DNA from: Odontesthes bonariensis | Taxonomy: Eukaryota > Chordata > Actinopteri > Atheriniformes > Atherinopsidae | Reading direction: 5' to 3' | Assembly (NCBI RefSeq): GCF_027942865.1 | Contig: NC_134526.1 | Span: 12,060,284 to 12,124,283, forward strand | Length of the DNA: 64,000 nt | Shown here: in pieces, positions 12,647 to 23,603 of the stretch | Layout of the letters: every line of letters begins with the position of its first letter | Position numbering within the stretch: the stretch's first letter is position 1 | Translations under genes and position numbers: made by a program | Notes under the pieces: model-generated | What the model was told of the DNA's origin: nothing | Databases searched by the model: none | The model's input: the letters and a program-made list of their open reading frames with translations, nothing else

Positions 12647-15395
12647 TTAGCATATACGCTTGTATGTGTAAATATAGCCCTTACAGTTGGGGCAAGTATG
12701 TGTCACATCCTTGAGGTCATCAATCAGGCAGGGAATCAAGCAGCAGCCGAGATCACACCTGTGAATGAGCAACAAAACATGTTGAAAAAAAGTCAAAAAC
12801 TGGCATGTGGCTACATTTTGTGTGCACATTCATTGCACAGAAAGGTAGTCCGGCTAGTTGGCTGAGGTTGCAAAAATAAAGCATTTTGCTTCTCAAAACA
12901 GTATGTGTTCAAAAGAGTAATACATTTGCATCACAAAATCGTTCATCCAGAAAAAGTCAGACCTCACAATCGCTTGGCGCTATTTTCTCTCCCTTCGTAT
13001 CACTGCGTGCAGCCACCTGCCGACAGCCGCACCTGTTACGGTGTTTACTGCTCGGAAGCAGGGGACTGCTCGGTCTGCACGGTCTGCACAGCACGCAGTG
13101 ATACGAAGGGAGAGAAAAAGCGCCAAGCGATTGTGAGGTCTGACTTTTTCTGGATGAACGATTTTGTGATGCAAATGTATTACTCTTTTGAACGCATATT
13201 GTTTTGAGAAGCAAAACGCATGAACTGCATCCAGTCGCATAAATGGTGGCATGTGTACTGCATTTTAGAGTAATCCGACAAATGACTTCTCAATCTTTTA
13301 CGACAAACACTGACATATATGTGAACAAAGTCTGAAGGACTGAATGTCTTCATTTAGAAAGACTGGGAAGCCATTAATGTTATGTGACACAAAGCTGGAA
13401 AGAACTATACAACCTTTGTAGAGAATTGTTGGCCTTTATCACCACTTACTGCAGGCATTTCAGTTTGATTATTATAACAATTCAAATACAGTATTTCACC
13501 ACAGTAATCCTGTTATTGGGGACAAAAAACACACTTTTTGTGTGCTTGACAGCATATATTTGGGTGTCTAAATGACCTAAATAATAGTTAGATTAATATT
13601 GTGATTTTATTTTTGGACAAATGGGCCACTGAAACTCTAAAAATAATGCAGTGCAGTCCTATCTTGTACCAACAGAGACATCTCCTGGAAGATACAAAAG
13701 CTGTAGCTACTGTTGATGGCTCAGAATAACGACGGTGTGCATTTTAGAACTGCTGTCACAGGTAGGAGGTGGTGTCTGTCTTATGGCTTAAAATGGATTT
13801 AGTGCTGGATATCGCTGCTGATATCCTGAATCCATTCAATTCCAATTCAGCAGGGTTGCGCTTTCATTTGAATTCAAATAGTTTAAATTCAGCACAAATT
13901 TGGCTTGGCTGTAAAAGAGGTTTTGCATAAGCAACTGTGGGACAGTGCTGATATCAGTGTCGCTGCTTCTGTCATGTTTTCCTTCTCCCCACACACGGTA
14001 CGGGGTTTTCCCAGGATGTGCATACATCTCGTTGCTCAATGTCACAAAACCAGTCATGTAAAACTAGTTTTGCTAGCTTGAACAAGATTCCTACACTGAT
14101 AATGCCGAAAAACAGAGTATAAGAAAAACTTCTAACCTGTGAAGTACTTACCCTACAAAGAAGCAGAAGAGACAGAAGAGCGTGTTCATGAGGCCAACAT
14201 CGTGGGAGATGCGGGTGACGATTGCCTGCTGGCAGTGTGGACACACAGTCTGCACCGGTGAGGTCTGGAACATCTCCCCCTGCAATACTGTCACAGTGGT
14301 GGCTGCACCCGGAGGAGCCAGGACGGTCGCTGTGTGACCTCCCATGTGGACAAAGTGACTGGGACCAGGACCCATCTGTCCTGGCATTGGGTAAGCAAAG
14401 TGGGGTGGTGGGTAGGGGCCACCTGCAAAGAAGGAATTTGGGAGTTTAAGCACAAACAATACATACAGGCCACACTGACTTCACAGAAAAGACAGAAATC
14501 CTATTTAGAAAGGAAGTTCATTCAGGGAGGCGATGACAATAAAGTGGATACACATAAATCAGAAAATAAAAAGACCCTGAAGCTAATGACTGGTGTTAAA
14601 GGTACCAAGATGCTTAAAAAAATTCATATTAATAAAGAAAAAAATGAATGAATTGAGACTTTATTGGCAGTTTAGTGCTAGAGTGAAAGGTGAGTGGAAT
14701 TACAGGATGTCCAGTATCTGTGCACATGGCTCCAAATCAAAACTATTATAGCTATTATAGCAACTGAATATTTTATAAACCAATCATGTGCAGAAGTGGG
14801 ATGCTGTGTGTATTTATTAATATTTGTAGATGGGCTGCAGAACCTTGTGTTGGTGGAGGCATGGGCATGGGCCCTTCTCCAGGGACATGTGGGGGTAGAA
14901 AGCCGGGCTGTGTGGCCTCGTAGGGCGGAGGACCGTAGTCTGGAGGTAGAGGCTGTCCCTGTGGAGGAGCTGTTCTTACAGTTACTAAAAGACAGCAGAC
15001 CAAGAAGAAACATAAAAACACTGAAGGCAGACCTGCACAAGTGAGAGTCAAAACATTTTCTATCAAATTAATGAATTCAATGAGACATCTTGAAGATTCA
15101 GTCTTAAGTTGTGCAGTAAATCTGTAACTGTAACAGAGAGAAGAGATTCAATTCAAATCCCAGATCAAAGTGGATCCCTCCAAATTATTCTTAAATAAGT
15201 AAGAATTTTAAATCAAGTAAGATTTCCCACTGAGAATCAAACTCCAAAGTCAAAGTCCAAACCATTACCCCGAGTACTTATTAACATTCACTGCACTCCA
15301 ACAAGTTTGGCTTCATTACCAGGTTGTCCATTCTTCTCCTCAAGCAGGGGGGCACTGGGACCTCCAGGATACGGAGGGGGAGGATCACTGGACAT
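12647..15395 (-). CDS. cdip1: Cell death-inducing p53-target protein 1 (LITAF-like)
   Basis: Endosomal or lysosomal membrane protein linked in mammals to p53 and TNF-dependent cell death. Coding exons in transcription order are 15395-15320, 14984-14844, 14422-14152 and 12758-12647, giving 199 residues (human 208). The proline-rich N-terminus starts [12 protein letters not shown] and carries two PPPY motifs (6-9 and 44-47), the kind bound by NEDD4-family WW domains. The conserved middle [20 protein letters not shown] leads into the LITAF domain with CPHC (133-136), a hydrophobic Cys-rich stretch ([10 protein letters not shown] then [12 protein letters not shown]) and CPNC (185-188), ending YIYTYKRIC. 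An acceptor just upstream of the ATG shows a 5' UTR exon exists, but I could not place it. The transposon nest lies on that side. Confidence 0.93.
12881..13219. mobile_element. Foldback MITE with inverted repeats of about 130 bases, in cdip1 intron 3
   Basis: The left arm (12881 to about 13012, starting GCATTTTGCTTCTCAAAACA) is repeated in reverse at about 13091-13219, with a GC-richer loop of some 80 bases between. Arms differ at only a few sites. The same false open frame therefore appears on both strands. Outer edges and target duplication are unclear, so the superfamily is unassigned. Confidence 0.85.
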
Positions 15396-16328
15396 ACTGG
15401 CTGGATGTTTGCGCTGGCAGATTGGACACGTGAGCACCGATTACAAGTCTACAGGTCGGCTTTCGCTCTGCGGAATGAAACATGCACACTCTTGAGTTAC
15501 TTGGCTAATTGCTAAGTAACAAAACTTAATCAGAACTTAAAACAGTCCAACAATTTTCTGTCAATTATCAGAGAAGCTGACGAGAAGGCAGTGTAACTGC
15601 TAAGGACCCGACACAAATATCACGTTTCACAGCAACAAAGTGAAATGACAGGAAACTTTTGAGTGACAAGAGTCCTTTCCATAGCTCTGATTCACTGACT
15701 CGCCTGGCGGCCCTCCATGTAAAATGAAACTTCAGCTGTACCAGGAAGCAGGAAGTACTCCTTTCTCCCTTGCTCTCTCTGCCTAAATAACGCATGGTGG
15801 TGTCCAGCAAAGGTCTAAGAGAAAACAAACCAGTTAACAAGAAAATCTGGGACGGTTGCCTTGCTATTAAAACATGATGAAGGACAGGTACGTTATTGAA
15901 ACTGGACGTGACATGACTAAAAAAAATATGCAAATGCTTTTCCTTTTCCAATAAGTATTGCCAAAAAAACACCACCGCTTTCCAACAAGAACTCTGAAGA
16001 AGCATTGTGTCCTATCTGCCAACAACCTGAATATGTTCAATGTATTCAGAGGTCCAAACACATTAAATAAACCCTGAAACATTAGTGTCCCAAATGGGTT
16101 TCCTAATATAGAAGGTGACTATCAGAGAATGCTGTAACTAGATTTAAAGAGTTAATTCCATCAGCCTTTTCTTCACTGCCATGTGCAGATATGACAGAAG
16201 ACGGCTACCTAAATTTTAGTAAAACTTGACTCTCTTGTTGACAGCACTATAGTTTCAATGCGTACAACACTGGACAATGCTGCCCCTCTGAAAAAGAAGG
16301 TAATCAGCAGGGCTCTAGAGTGCGACCA

Positions 16329-17192
16329 CAGCCCTTTTACAGACAGCCGTTTCGCTTCCTATTCGCCCCATTATACAAAATTTGGCTGCAGTTCAGTTGA
16401 TTTTGTCTGGGGGCGCTGGCGAGCGAGTGCAGAATCGAGATTGGCCATAGGGCTGGCGCTAATAACTCAAAAAATGTCCCCGCTAGCGGCTGAAACCTGA
16501 AAATATTACTGTGATTTCTGACAGAGGGATGTGGATTTATATCAAAAGTACAATAACCTGGGAGTTATATCTTTCTGTTTTCTTACAGGTCTGGCATTTG
16601 CGAGTCAGTCTCCGCTAGCATCTAGCTAACGGAATCTGAAGAACGCACGGCTGATTACGACCGGCTGCTTTACGGCACTCGTCCACTGTGCCAGAGTGCT
16701 AACCTGGTGCCGCTAACAACAACCAAAGCTAAACCAGAGGCTAGTTCTAAGCCAAAAGGGGGTGCGCTCTTAAGGAGGATCCTGAATGAACATTAAACAT
16801 GACACGAGCTGAAATCTGTAACTATTTGAGCTAACACCTCTCTGCTAGCTCAGCGCTAGGACTGACCGTGCCGTAAAGTGATGCCACATGCGTGACGTCA
16901 CTCGTGATGGAATACTGACAATAAATGTGTATTTTAAAAAAATCTAGTGAGTCTAAAAAAAAAAAAAATCTAACCAAGTGCCGTTTGAAAGGATAATTTA
17001 TCCTGCCTTAAAATTAAAATGAAAAAATATAAAAAATTCTATCCAAAGCAATGGCTGCATCTAAGGTGGATCTCATAGTACCACCAGAGAGTTCTGACTG
17101 CTCTGCACTGCTTCGTTGGCGCCGCCCTAGAGTGCAGTACCACCCGGAAAAAGCCACCAGCTTTCTCTCTCCTCTCTGATAGCAACTCTCTG
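16329..17192. mobile_element. Unclassified 864-base insertion inside the hAT5-like element
   Basis: The hAT5-like terminal sequence is interrupted. GTGCGACCA occurs at 16320-16328 and again at 17193-17201, after which the terminal sequence continues (ATTTGGTCGCACGTGCGACC). The intervening 864 bases are thus flanked by a 9-base direct repeat. The ends read CAG...CTG, but I see no convincing long inverted repeat. Nothing in it codes. Confidence 0.6.
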
Positions 17193-17443
17193 GTGCGACC
17201 AATTTGGTCGCACGTGCGACCTATTTTCTCAATGGTGCAACTAAAAAAAAATGGTGCAACCACCCGTTCAAAAAAAAAAAAAAAAAGTCTACGCGACTCT
17301 GAAAGTCTCCCTGTGGTTCAACAACAGACACACATTAGACCCATATCGTGGTCTAAACCACGAACCCCCCTCTGATTGGCCCGTATACGTGTGTGTATGT
17401 TTGAACACGCGCATCCTGTAGTCAGAAAGAGAGGTGATGAACC

Positions 17444-18113
17444 CAGTGTTGCCAATTTAGCGACTTTGTCGCTAGATTTAGCGACTTTTGGCCATCTCTG
17501 GCGACAAAAAAAATAATCTAGCGATTTAGCGACTTTCGGGCTCAATCTGGCTGAATCTAGCGACAATTTAACTTGTTTTGTGAGTGACAAATCAGTTGCC
17601 CCGCGACACCATACAAGCCGAGACAGAAGCACTGCAACCCGGCGGCAACCCGGCATACCGTCATTTCCTGTCAAAACGGCAGTTTCAAGCTAGCTACAAC
17701 GAGGGTAGGTTCACTTCCTGTTTTCAAAACAAAAGCACCTTTTTATCGTAATGGCTTTCCCTATGATAAAAGGCAACGGGTATTTTATTTTGTCAAAATA
17801 ACCGGAAGTGCGTTGCTCACTGCGGCTAGCTTTAGTAGCGCCGAATTCGTCGGAACAAAATTGTAAATAGCCGGTATTTTGGCAGGTTTTTAACACATTG
17901 GGGATCTAAACGACTACTTTCTGGCCTGAAAAGTTTCAAATGTTGCTAAAGTTTACAGAGTTTAGAGCTGAAATCAGCTTCAGGCCGGCTGATTTCGGCT
18001 CAGGTAGGAGCGAAAATATATAATATGGGCGTGGTTACGTCACTTATGACGCAATCTAGCGACTTTTCAGAGAGCCAATAGCGACTTCTTGTGATTTTTT
18101 TTTGGCAACACTG
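17444..18113. mobile_element. 670-base hAT MITE inside the hAT5-like element
   Basis: Ends CAGTGTTGCCA...TGGCAACACTG are inverted repeats. The perfect 8-base duplication GATGAACC lies at 17436-17443 and 18114-18121. Interior carries repeated TTTAGCGAC/CTAGCGAC motifs near both ends (subterminal repeats). No transposase. It sits just upstream of the transposase remnant. Confidence 0.9.
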
Positions 18114-18158
18114 GATGAACCGTCAGTTAAACAGCCGCGGGTGATGAGATGAGATGAA

Positions 18159-18684
18159 ATGATTGACAACTTTTTCGTTAAGTTAAGGCCTGATTCGTCC
18201 GAAAATAACCACAACCAATGCTCTGACACGGAGCCATCAACCTCCCACGTTATGGAATGCCCTGTTCCGGAGCTAGCATCAGATAATGAGCCACATACGA
18301 TCGACTCCGAGCCAGAACCAACTGAAATTAAAAGGGGTAAAGTGTATACATTTCCAAGAAAGTGGCTTGACCAGTTTCCCTGGTTAAAATACAGTAAAGC
18401 CGATAATATAATGCATTGCATTTACTGTAAAATGTGGCAATAGTGCATTTGTGACTGGTTCTAATACATTTCGAATTGAAATGCTGAAAAAGCACAACGC
18501 ATCTATGAAACACATTACCTGCTCAGTGTCCCCTCTCCCCGCTGCCTTTCAGCGGCAGGCAGCAGCAAACACATCATCGGACGAGGCCGAGATGATAATC
18601 AAGTTTAACGTTGCCTACCAAATTGCAAAAGTTCCCTTCACTAAGTTCAAGTCCGAAATAATTCTCAGAAGAAAAATGGCTTGA
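18159..18684 (+). pseudogene. hAT5-like transposase N-terminal fragment, broken
   Basis: The reading frame at 18159-18443 includes VYTFPRKWLDQFPWLKYSKA followed by HCIYCKMWQ. This resembles the N-terminal zinc-finger region of the ZNF862/KIAA1586/C17orf113 family derived from hAT5 transposases. It runs into a stop (TAG near 18441). The continuation lies in another frame at 18451-18684 (IEMLKKHNASMKHI, then EMIIKFNVAYQIAKVPFTKF), so at least one frameshift separates the halves. The catalytic and dimerisation regions are absent. This is from memory of the family, not a search. Confidence 0.65.
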
Positions 18685-18862
18685 ACATAAACCCGACATA
18701 CAGCAATGATGTCGCGTGCGCGCAATTTATAGGAGTCATCGCAGATACATTGAAAAAAAAAAAAAAAAAAGACTAATTGCGAACAGTGAGTCCATGGCAG
18801 GAATGCGTCATTGTGTACGGCCGTATCTTGAGGAGAGGAAGACCGGTGAATATACTGATTTT

Positions 18863-18902
<40 letters not shown>

Positions 18903-18905
18903 TAT
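18863..18905. repeat. (TA)n microsatellite
   Basis: About twenty TA steps with a single TG interruption, within the hAT5-like element. The perfect alternation is probably unstable. Confidence 0.9.
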
Positions 18906-19095
18906 AACCCAACTACAGGAGTTAGCCATCCGAGGGGCATGCGACTGCAATGGAGGATAATCCACAAGACATTGAGCCATGAGATGTTCAGTTTGAAGCC
19001 CTTAAAACACTTGCAATTTTAATTTAGATTTTCTTTTTATTTAATTTATCTTGAGATGTTTTAAGTTTAAATTTCAGGCCAGTGAAGCCCTTTAA

Positions 19096-19662
19096 ATGTA
19101 GGGTAGGAGATCCTGGATTTTGAGTCCAGCGAAGCTGCATTTTGAAAATACACAGGTAAAAAGTCCCAACCCTTTTCTTCACTTTCCCCCCGAAGGCACG
19201 CCTCTAGAGTACATGAACGCGCACGAGCACGAAGGTGCACGAGCACGAAGGTGCACGAGCGCTGTTCTGACAGCAAGCATCGATCGTTGCCGTATTTAGT
19301 ATTTAGTATATGCTAACTATACGTTTAATAATGCTAGGTGCTAGCCAAGCTGGCTCTAGTTTAGCTTCCTGCCAAGCTTCTGGACACGTAATTCGTTCAC
19401 GGAGCAGGGTACGCGCACAGGGGGGAGGAGGGGGAGGGAGGAGCAGATTGCAGTTTGATAGACGGCATCAGAACCCAATCATTGTTAACGGTCCGTTCAG
19501 TATGATTGGATACTGTTTTTCCTAGATTGTACGTTCTAGAGGCCACTAAAACTTTTCATATTTGTGTCAAAACTTTTAATTAATTGGTTGCAATGGGGGT
19601 GTGAAGAGTATTTCAAGCAATATGTAAAAAAATGTTCCAGAAAAAGATCCCCTACTCCACCT
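19096..19662. mobile_element. 567-base TTAA-type MITE inside the hAT5-like element
   Basis: The ends are imperfect inverted repeats: left TTAAATGTAGGGTAGGAGAT, right the reverse of TTAAAGGTGGAGTAGGGGAT. TTAA lies at 19092-19095 and 19663-19666, the target used by Kolobok and piggyBac families. Interior is non-coding, with short GC-rich direct repeats (GCACGAGCACGAAGGT) near 19210-19260. Confidence 0.75.
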
Positions 19663-21146
19663 TTAAGCACCAACATTTTTTCAGTAAGTAGTTAGAAAGT
19701 TAAGTTCAGTAAGTTTGTAGAATTGTGCTTCAAATAAAGAACTTTATTTTGACCAGATTGCTAGTTAATAGATTGCAGCGATTTAAAAATAAATTGGCTG
19801 CACCTAACTTTTGTGCTGGTGCACCTAAGAAAAAAAGTTGGGCGCACCAGTGCAACCAGTGTAAAAAGTTAGTCTAGAGCCCTGATCAGTCAGAAGAGGT
19901 TGGCTTTCTGATATAATTCACAGCTGCGTCCTTTAAAGCAGGCTGCAAGAAAGCTGGAGACAGTGGCGTTCCTCTAATTTAGAAGATGGTTTAATAACGT
20001 ATAAGAAAGTCCTTCGTAAAGCTAGAACTGCTTATTATTGATAGAAGAGAATTAGAATAATCCCAGGTTTCTTTTCAGCACTGTAGCCAGTCTGACAAAA
20101 AGTCCGAGCTCTGTTGAGCCAGGTATTCCTTTAACTCTCAGCAGTGATGATTTCATGAGCTTCTTTATCAATAAAAATTTTTCTATCAGAGAGGAAATTG
20201 ATGGAGTCCTTCCCACTATTATCAGTGATGTATCATCAAGTACAGCAGCTTTAGAAGTATCTTTAGAACCTGATTTGTATTTAGATGACTTCTGTCCAGT
20301 TGATCTCTCTGAACTAACGACAGCAATATTCTCTTCTAAACCATCAACTTGTATTTTTAGACCCAATCCCAACCAGACTGTTCAAGGTTTTCCCCTCAAT
20401 TGACACTTTCATATTCGATTTGATCACTCTGTCTTTGTTGACAGGATATGTACCTCAGACTTTTAAGGTTGCTGTAATTAAACCTTTACTTAAAAAAAAA
20501 AAATAATAATAATAAATACTTTTGATTTAGAAGTGTTAGCTAATAATAGACCTATATCCAATCTCCCTTTTATGTCTAAAGTTCTTGAAAAAACATAGTT
20601 GCAGCTCAACTTTGCGTTCATTTACACAGAAATAATCTGTGTGAAGAGTTTCAGTCAGGATTCAGAGTGCATCATAGCACAGAAACAGCACTGGTGAAAG
20701 TTACCAATGATCCCCTCTTAGCCTCTGATAGCGGACTTGTGTCTGTGCTTGTCCTGTTGGATCTCAGTGCTGCATTTGATACGGTCGATCACAGTATCTT
20801 ATTACAGAGACTTGAACATGTTTTTGGGATTAAAGGAACTGCATTAGGCTGGTTTAAGTCATATTTATCCTTTGAATGGTGTTACAGTGTTTCCCCCCTC
20901 TTTTCTGTCTTCTCAAACCCCAGCTGGTCGAGGCGGATGGCCACTGTTCCCGAGTCTGGTTCTGCCAGAGGTTTCTTCCTGTTAAAAGGGAATCGTTCCT
21001 TTCCACAGTCGCCTCAGGCACGCTCAGGACGGGAGAGTGGACTGAAGACAAGTTTCGGAGCAATCTGTTGGTTTCCTTAGCTAGGAATTTTTTAAAATTT
21101 TTTAAAATTGGCTCTATATGAATGAATTGGATTATTTTTAAATTAA

Positions 21147-22228
21147 AGGGATAATCTGGAGTAAAATGCACTTTAGATCAATTTACGGCAGGGGTCCCCA
21201 ACCTTTTCAGCACCAAGGACCGGTTTGGTTCTGCAATTTGTTCCCGCGGCCCGGTCGGGGGGGGGGGGGGGGGGGGGATATATATATTTTTTTATTTTTT
21301 TTATTTTTTGTACTTTACGTTCAACAGACATTACATTTAGCAGATGCTTTTACAAATTAGGATATGATGACAGACAGACAGTCATCATTGAAAAAAATAA
21401 ACGTGCACAATCGGCCTCCTATAATGCAATCTATGCAGTTTCCAAGTATAGAATCTAGCGAGTGAAATGAAAGAATTCCCGATTTACATGTCTTTTTTTT
21501 TTTTTTTTCCCCCCAATCTCACGGCCCGGTTTGGAATGTCTCGCGGACCGGTACCGGTCCGCGACCCGGTGGTTGGGGACCCCTGATTTACGGGATGTTG
21601 GGAGTACATACGTTGAGTTGACATCAAAATCATGTCATTCGGATGTGTTTTGAGAATTTCGATTTGACCGTTTTTAGCCAAAAGTCGTTAGCCTGGAAGT
21701 GAATGGGGCAAATCATGTCACCGTTACAAAACGCTATTTTTATAGCTCTTCTACAGCTCCAAACATCATAACACTTACGTGGTAGTGAGTAGAGGGTCCC
21801 TAAAGCCAAACCGAAGTGTCCCGAGGTCTTCATGTGGTCGGATATAGAGTCCAGAATGAATTTAATCAAGCCAGTACCTTTACGGAAATGTGTCTGCTGC
21901 AGCTGCCGCTACAGACCGTGGTGAAGTTGGTTTGATATCCGACCACATGAAGACCTCGGGACACTTCGGTTTGGCTTTAGGGACCCTCTACTCACTACCA
22001 CGTAAGTGTTATGATGTTTGGAGCTGTAGAAGAGCTATAAAAATAGCGTTTTGTAACGGTGACATGATTTGCCCCATTCACTTCCAGGCTAACGACTTTT
22101 GGCTAAAAACGGTCAAATCGAAATTCTCAAAACACATCCGAATGACATGATTTTGATGTCAACTCAACGTATGTACTCCCAACATCCCGTAAATTGATCT
22201 AAAGTGCATTTTACTCCAGATTATCCCT
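21147..22228. mobile_element. TTAA-type foldback element with near-identical arms, inside the L2 3' UTR
   Basis: TTAA flanks at 21143-21146 and 22229-22232, with termini AGGGATAATCTGG...CCAGATTATCCCT. Each arm is about 300 bases once the nested insertion is set aside, and the two arms encode the same false peptide on opposite strands over about 75 residues with no differences. The central loop is about 60 bases (roughly 21850-21940). Sequence on either side is L2 3' tail, so the host is identified. TTAA plus an AGGG terminus suggests a Kolobok-like MITE. Confidence 0.85.
21189..21585. mobile_element. 397-base hAT MITE inside one arm of the foldback element
   Basis: Ends CAGGGGTCCCCAACC...GGTTGGGGACCCCTG. 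A perfect 8-base duplication ATTTACGG at 21181-21188 and 21586-21593 marks the insertion. Contains a run of about 21 G (21257-21277). The other foldback arm lacks it, so it inserted after the foldback element formed. Confidence 0.95.
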
Positions 22229-23312
22229 TTAATTATGATTACAATTAATTGAACTCCAATTGGCTTGAATTGGACAAGGCTATATTATTTAAGTGCCTTG
22301 AGATGACATTTGTTGTAATTTGGCGCTATATTAATAAAATACATTGAATTGAAAAAAAAAAATTAATATCTTAAGGTTTAGCATTGTTTTTATTTGAATA
22401 ATGTAGTATTTGTATAGAGAGCATCATCAAAACAAGCTTATGACAATACAGCGTATGAGCTACTATGTCACTCACAAACACAAAAGCTTAGTTAGAATTT
22501 GTCGTCTTTACCTGTTGCTAAAAGAAAGATTCAACCTGGGAAGCGTGGCAAATCCGCCACAAACTGTAATATGGCCACAATTTATTGTCATTACAAACCA
22601 TGACAGAATAATTGAAGGATGATGTAAAAACATTATTTTAAGAATCCTTATTTATATCAGTGTTAAGGCTAATAATGCCCCCTTTTTAAGCTTTGAAGTT
22701 AACAAACAGGTAAAGAAGAACGAAAACAAATGTGTGAGGCACATTACTGTTGATCACTTAAACATATGTTTGCAACTGTTTACTTACTGTTAGTTCTTTC
22801 TCACTTAACCACCAGGTTTATTAATCCAGTCGCAGATCATCCTGCTCACCAACCTACTTGCACAACTAGCCATGAATAACTTAGTTACGTAATATACTTT
22901 AGCGGAAGTCGGTGCTGATTTTACTGTAACCTGGTGGATTTAATGCCAAAAAAGCATACATTTTTCCAGCTTAATACAGGTTAAGCTAACGCGGAGTAAC
23001 GAAGGAGTCACTCATAGTGGCAAACTGACAAGTTCAACACATGCTGTATGCTAATGACTTTACACGGCTAACAACAATTCTTTGTGCTCAGCAACTTGAG
23101 GACAACTATACGTTCATTTGGCTGCAGCAAACAGCTTACGGCTAGCTGTCGTTAGCTAGCGGGCTAGTTAGCTAGCTAGGGTCGCCATTCTATACAGAGA
23201 AACAACAGATTAAAGATACGGGAAGAAACGTGCACATTAAGTGAATGGCGCTCAGGATGAATATGCGTAAAAATGTGTTTCTAGTCGTGACTGTAATAAA
23301 GCAGCTGTCAGA

Positions 23313-23603
23313 ATGGTTAAAGGCCAAATTACCCGATTCCAGGAGAAATGCCACCAGCAAGCGAAGTTGTTTGACGTTAGCAGCTCAGACTCTCCTGAGG
23401 AGAGTCAACATCCGCTGAGACGGATTTATACTGACGTCATTAATTCTGACATAAACCGGTGTTTTCAAGATGTTTACTTTGCTCCCGCCACGGTGAACGC
23501 TATAATCAGTTTACTAACCCTAACAGTCCAATTTAACAGGGCAAATATGGATAGGTTGCCCAAATCAACAGAACGGCAAGATTTTTTTCCCCAAAAAAGT
23601 TAA
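23313..23603 (+). CDS. Possible small orphan open reading frame, 96 codons
   Basis: Starts MVKGQITRFQEKCHQQ and ends ERQDFFPQKS. I recognise no domain. The composition is protein-like (no low complexity, mixed charge), the ATG context (cagaATGg) is fair, and it sits just after a GC-richer stretch, so a small gene or a first coding exon is possible. Against it: no splice partner, no paralogue I know, and a length that chance can produce. It could equally be a fossil transposon fragment. Confidence 0.2.
   Translation: MVKGQITRFQEKCHQQAKLFDVSSSDSPEESQHPLRRIYTDVINSDINRCFQDVYFAPATVNAIISLLTLTVQFNRANMDRLPKSTERQDFFPQKS

Larger units (their letters stand above)
16308..19884 (+). mobile_element. hAT-type DNA transposon (hAT5-like) inserted in the L2
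   Basis: Termini CAGGGCTCTAGA...TCTAGAGCCCTG form a 12-base inverted repeat. The element is flanked by ATCAG at 16303-16307 and again at 19885-19889. That is a 5-base duplication, shorter than the usual 8 of hAT elements but as described for the hAT5 group. The only coding remnant (18159-18684) matches the N-terminal zinc-finger region of domesticated hAT5-like proteins. About 3.6 kb in total, of which roughly 2.1 kb is three later insertions. The C-terminal transposase domain is missing. Confidence 0.75.
16105..22362 (+). mobile_element. L2-type LINE, internally deleted and carrying nested insertions
   Basis: Remnant of a non-LTR retrotransposon. Left of the first insertion, 16119-16307 translates to degraded endonuclease-to-RT linker sequence (ELIPSAFSSLPCADMTEDGY, then STIVSMRTTLDNAAPLKKK). 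After that insertion the frame resumes at about 19890 (ARKLERQWRSS with gaps, TKSPSSVEPGIPLTLSSDDF). The reverse transcriptase follows at about 20540-20875, with the palm motif VLVLLDLSAAFDTVDHS. Frameshifts and in-frame stops are present. After YLS near 20870 the rest of the RT is deleted and the sequence jumps to the 3' UTR, which contains CTGGTTCTGCCAGAGGTTTC. The tail at 22231-22362 ends with TTGGCGCTATATTAATAAAA and poly(A). The deletion and stops mean it cannot move on its own. Confidence 0.85.

Noticed and set aside
12363-12865. Cys/Val-rich and His/Thr-rich frames around 12.5 kb
   Set aside because: Translations of the GT/CA dinucleotide repeat.
12886-13252. Pairs of open frames on both strands sharing [17 protein letters not shown]
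   Set aside because: Same cause: the inverted repeats of the MITE in the cdip1 intron.
14678-15066. Several overlapping frames of 97-120 codons on both strands
   Set aside because: Only the short cdip1 exon 14844-14984 within one of them is coding. The rest is intron read-through or antisense.
21630-22150. Two open frames on opposite strands with the same 75-residue peptide
   Set aside because: They are the two arms of the TTAA foldback element. The duplication of the frame follows from the inverted repeat and does not indicate a protein.
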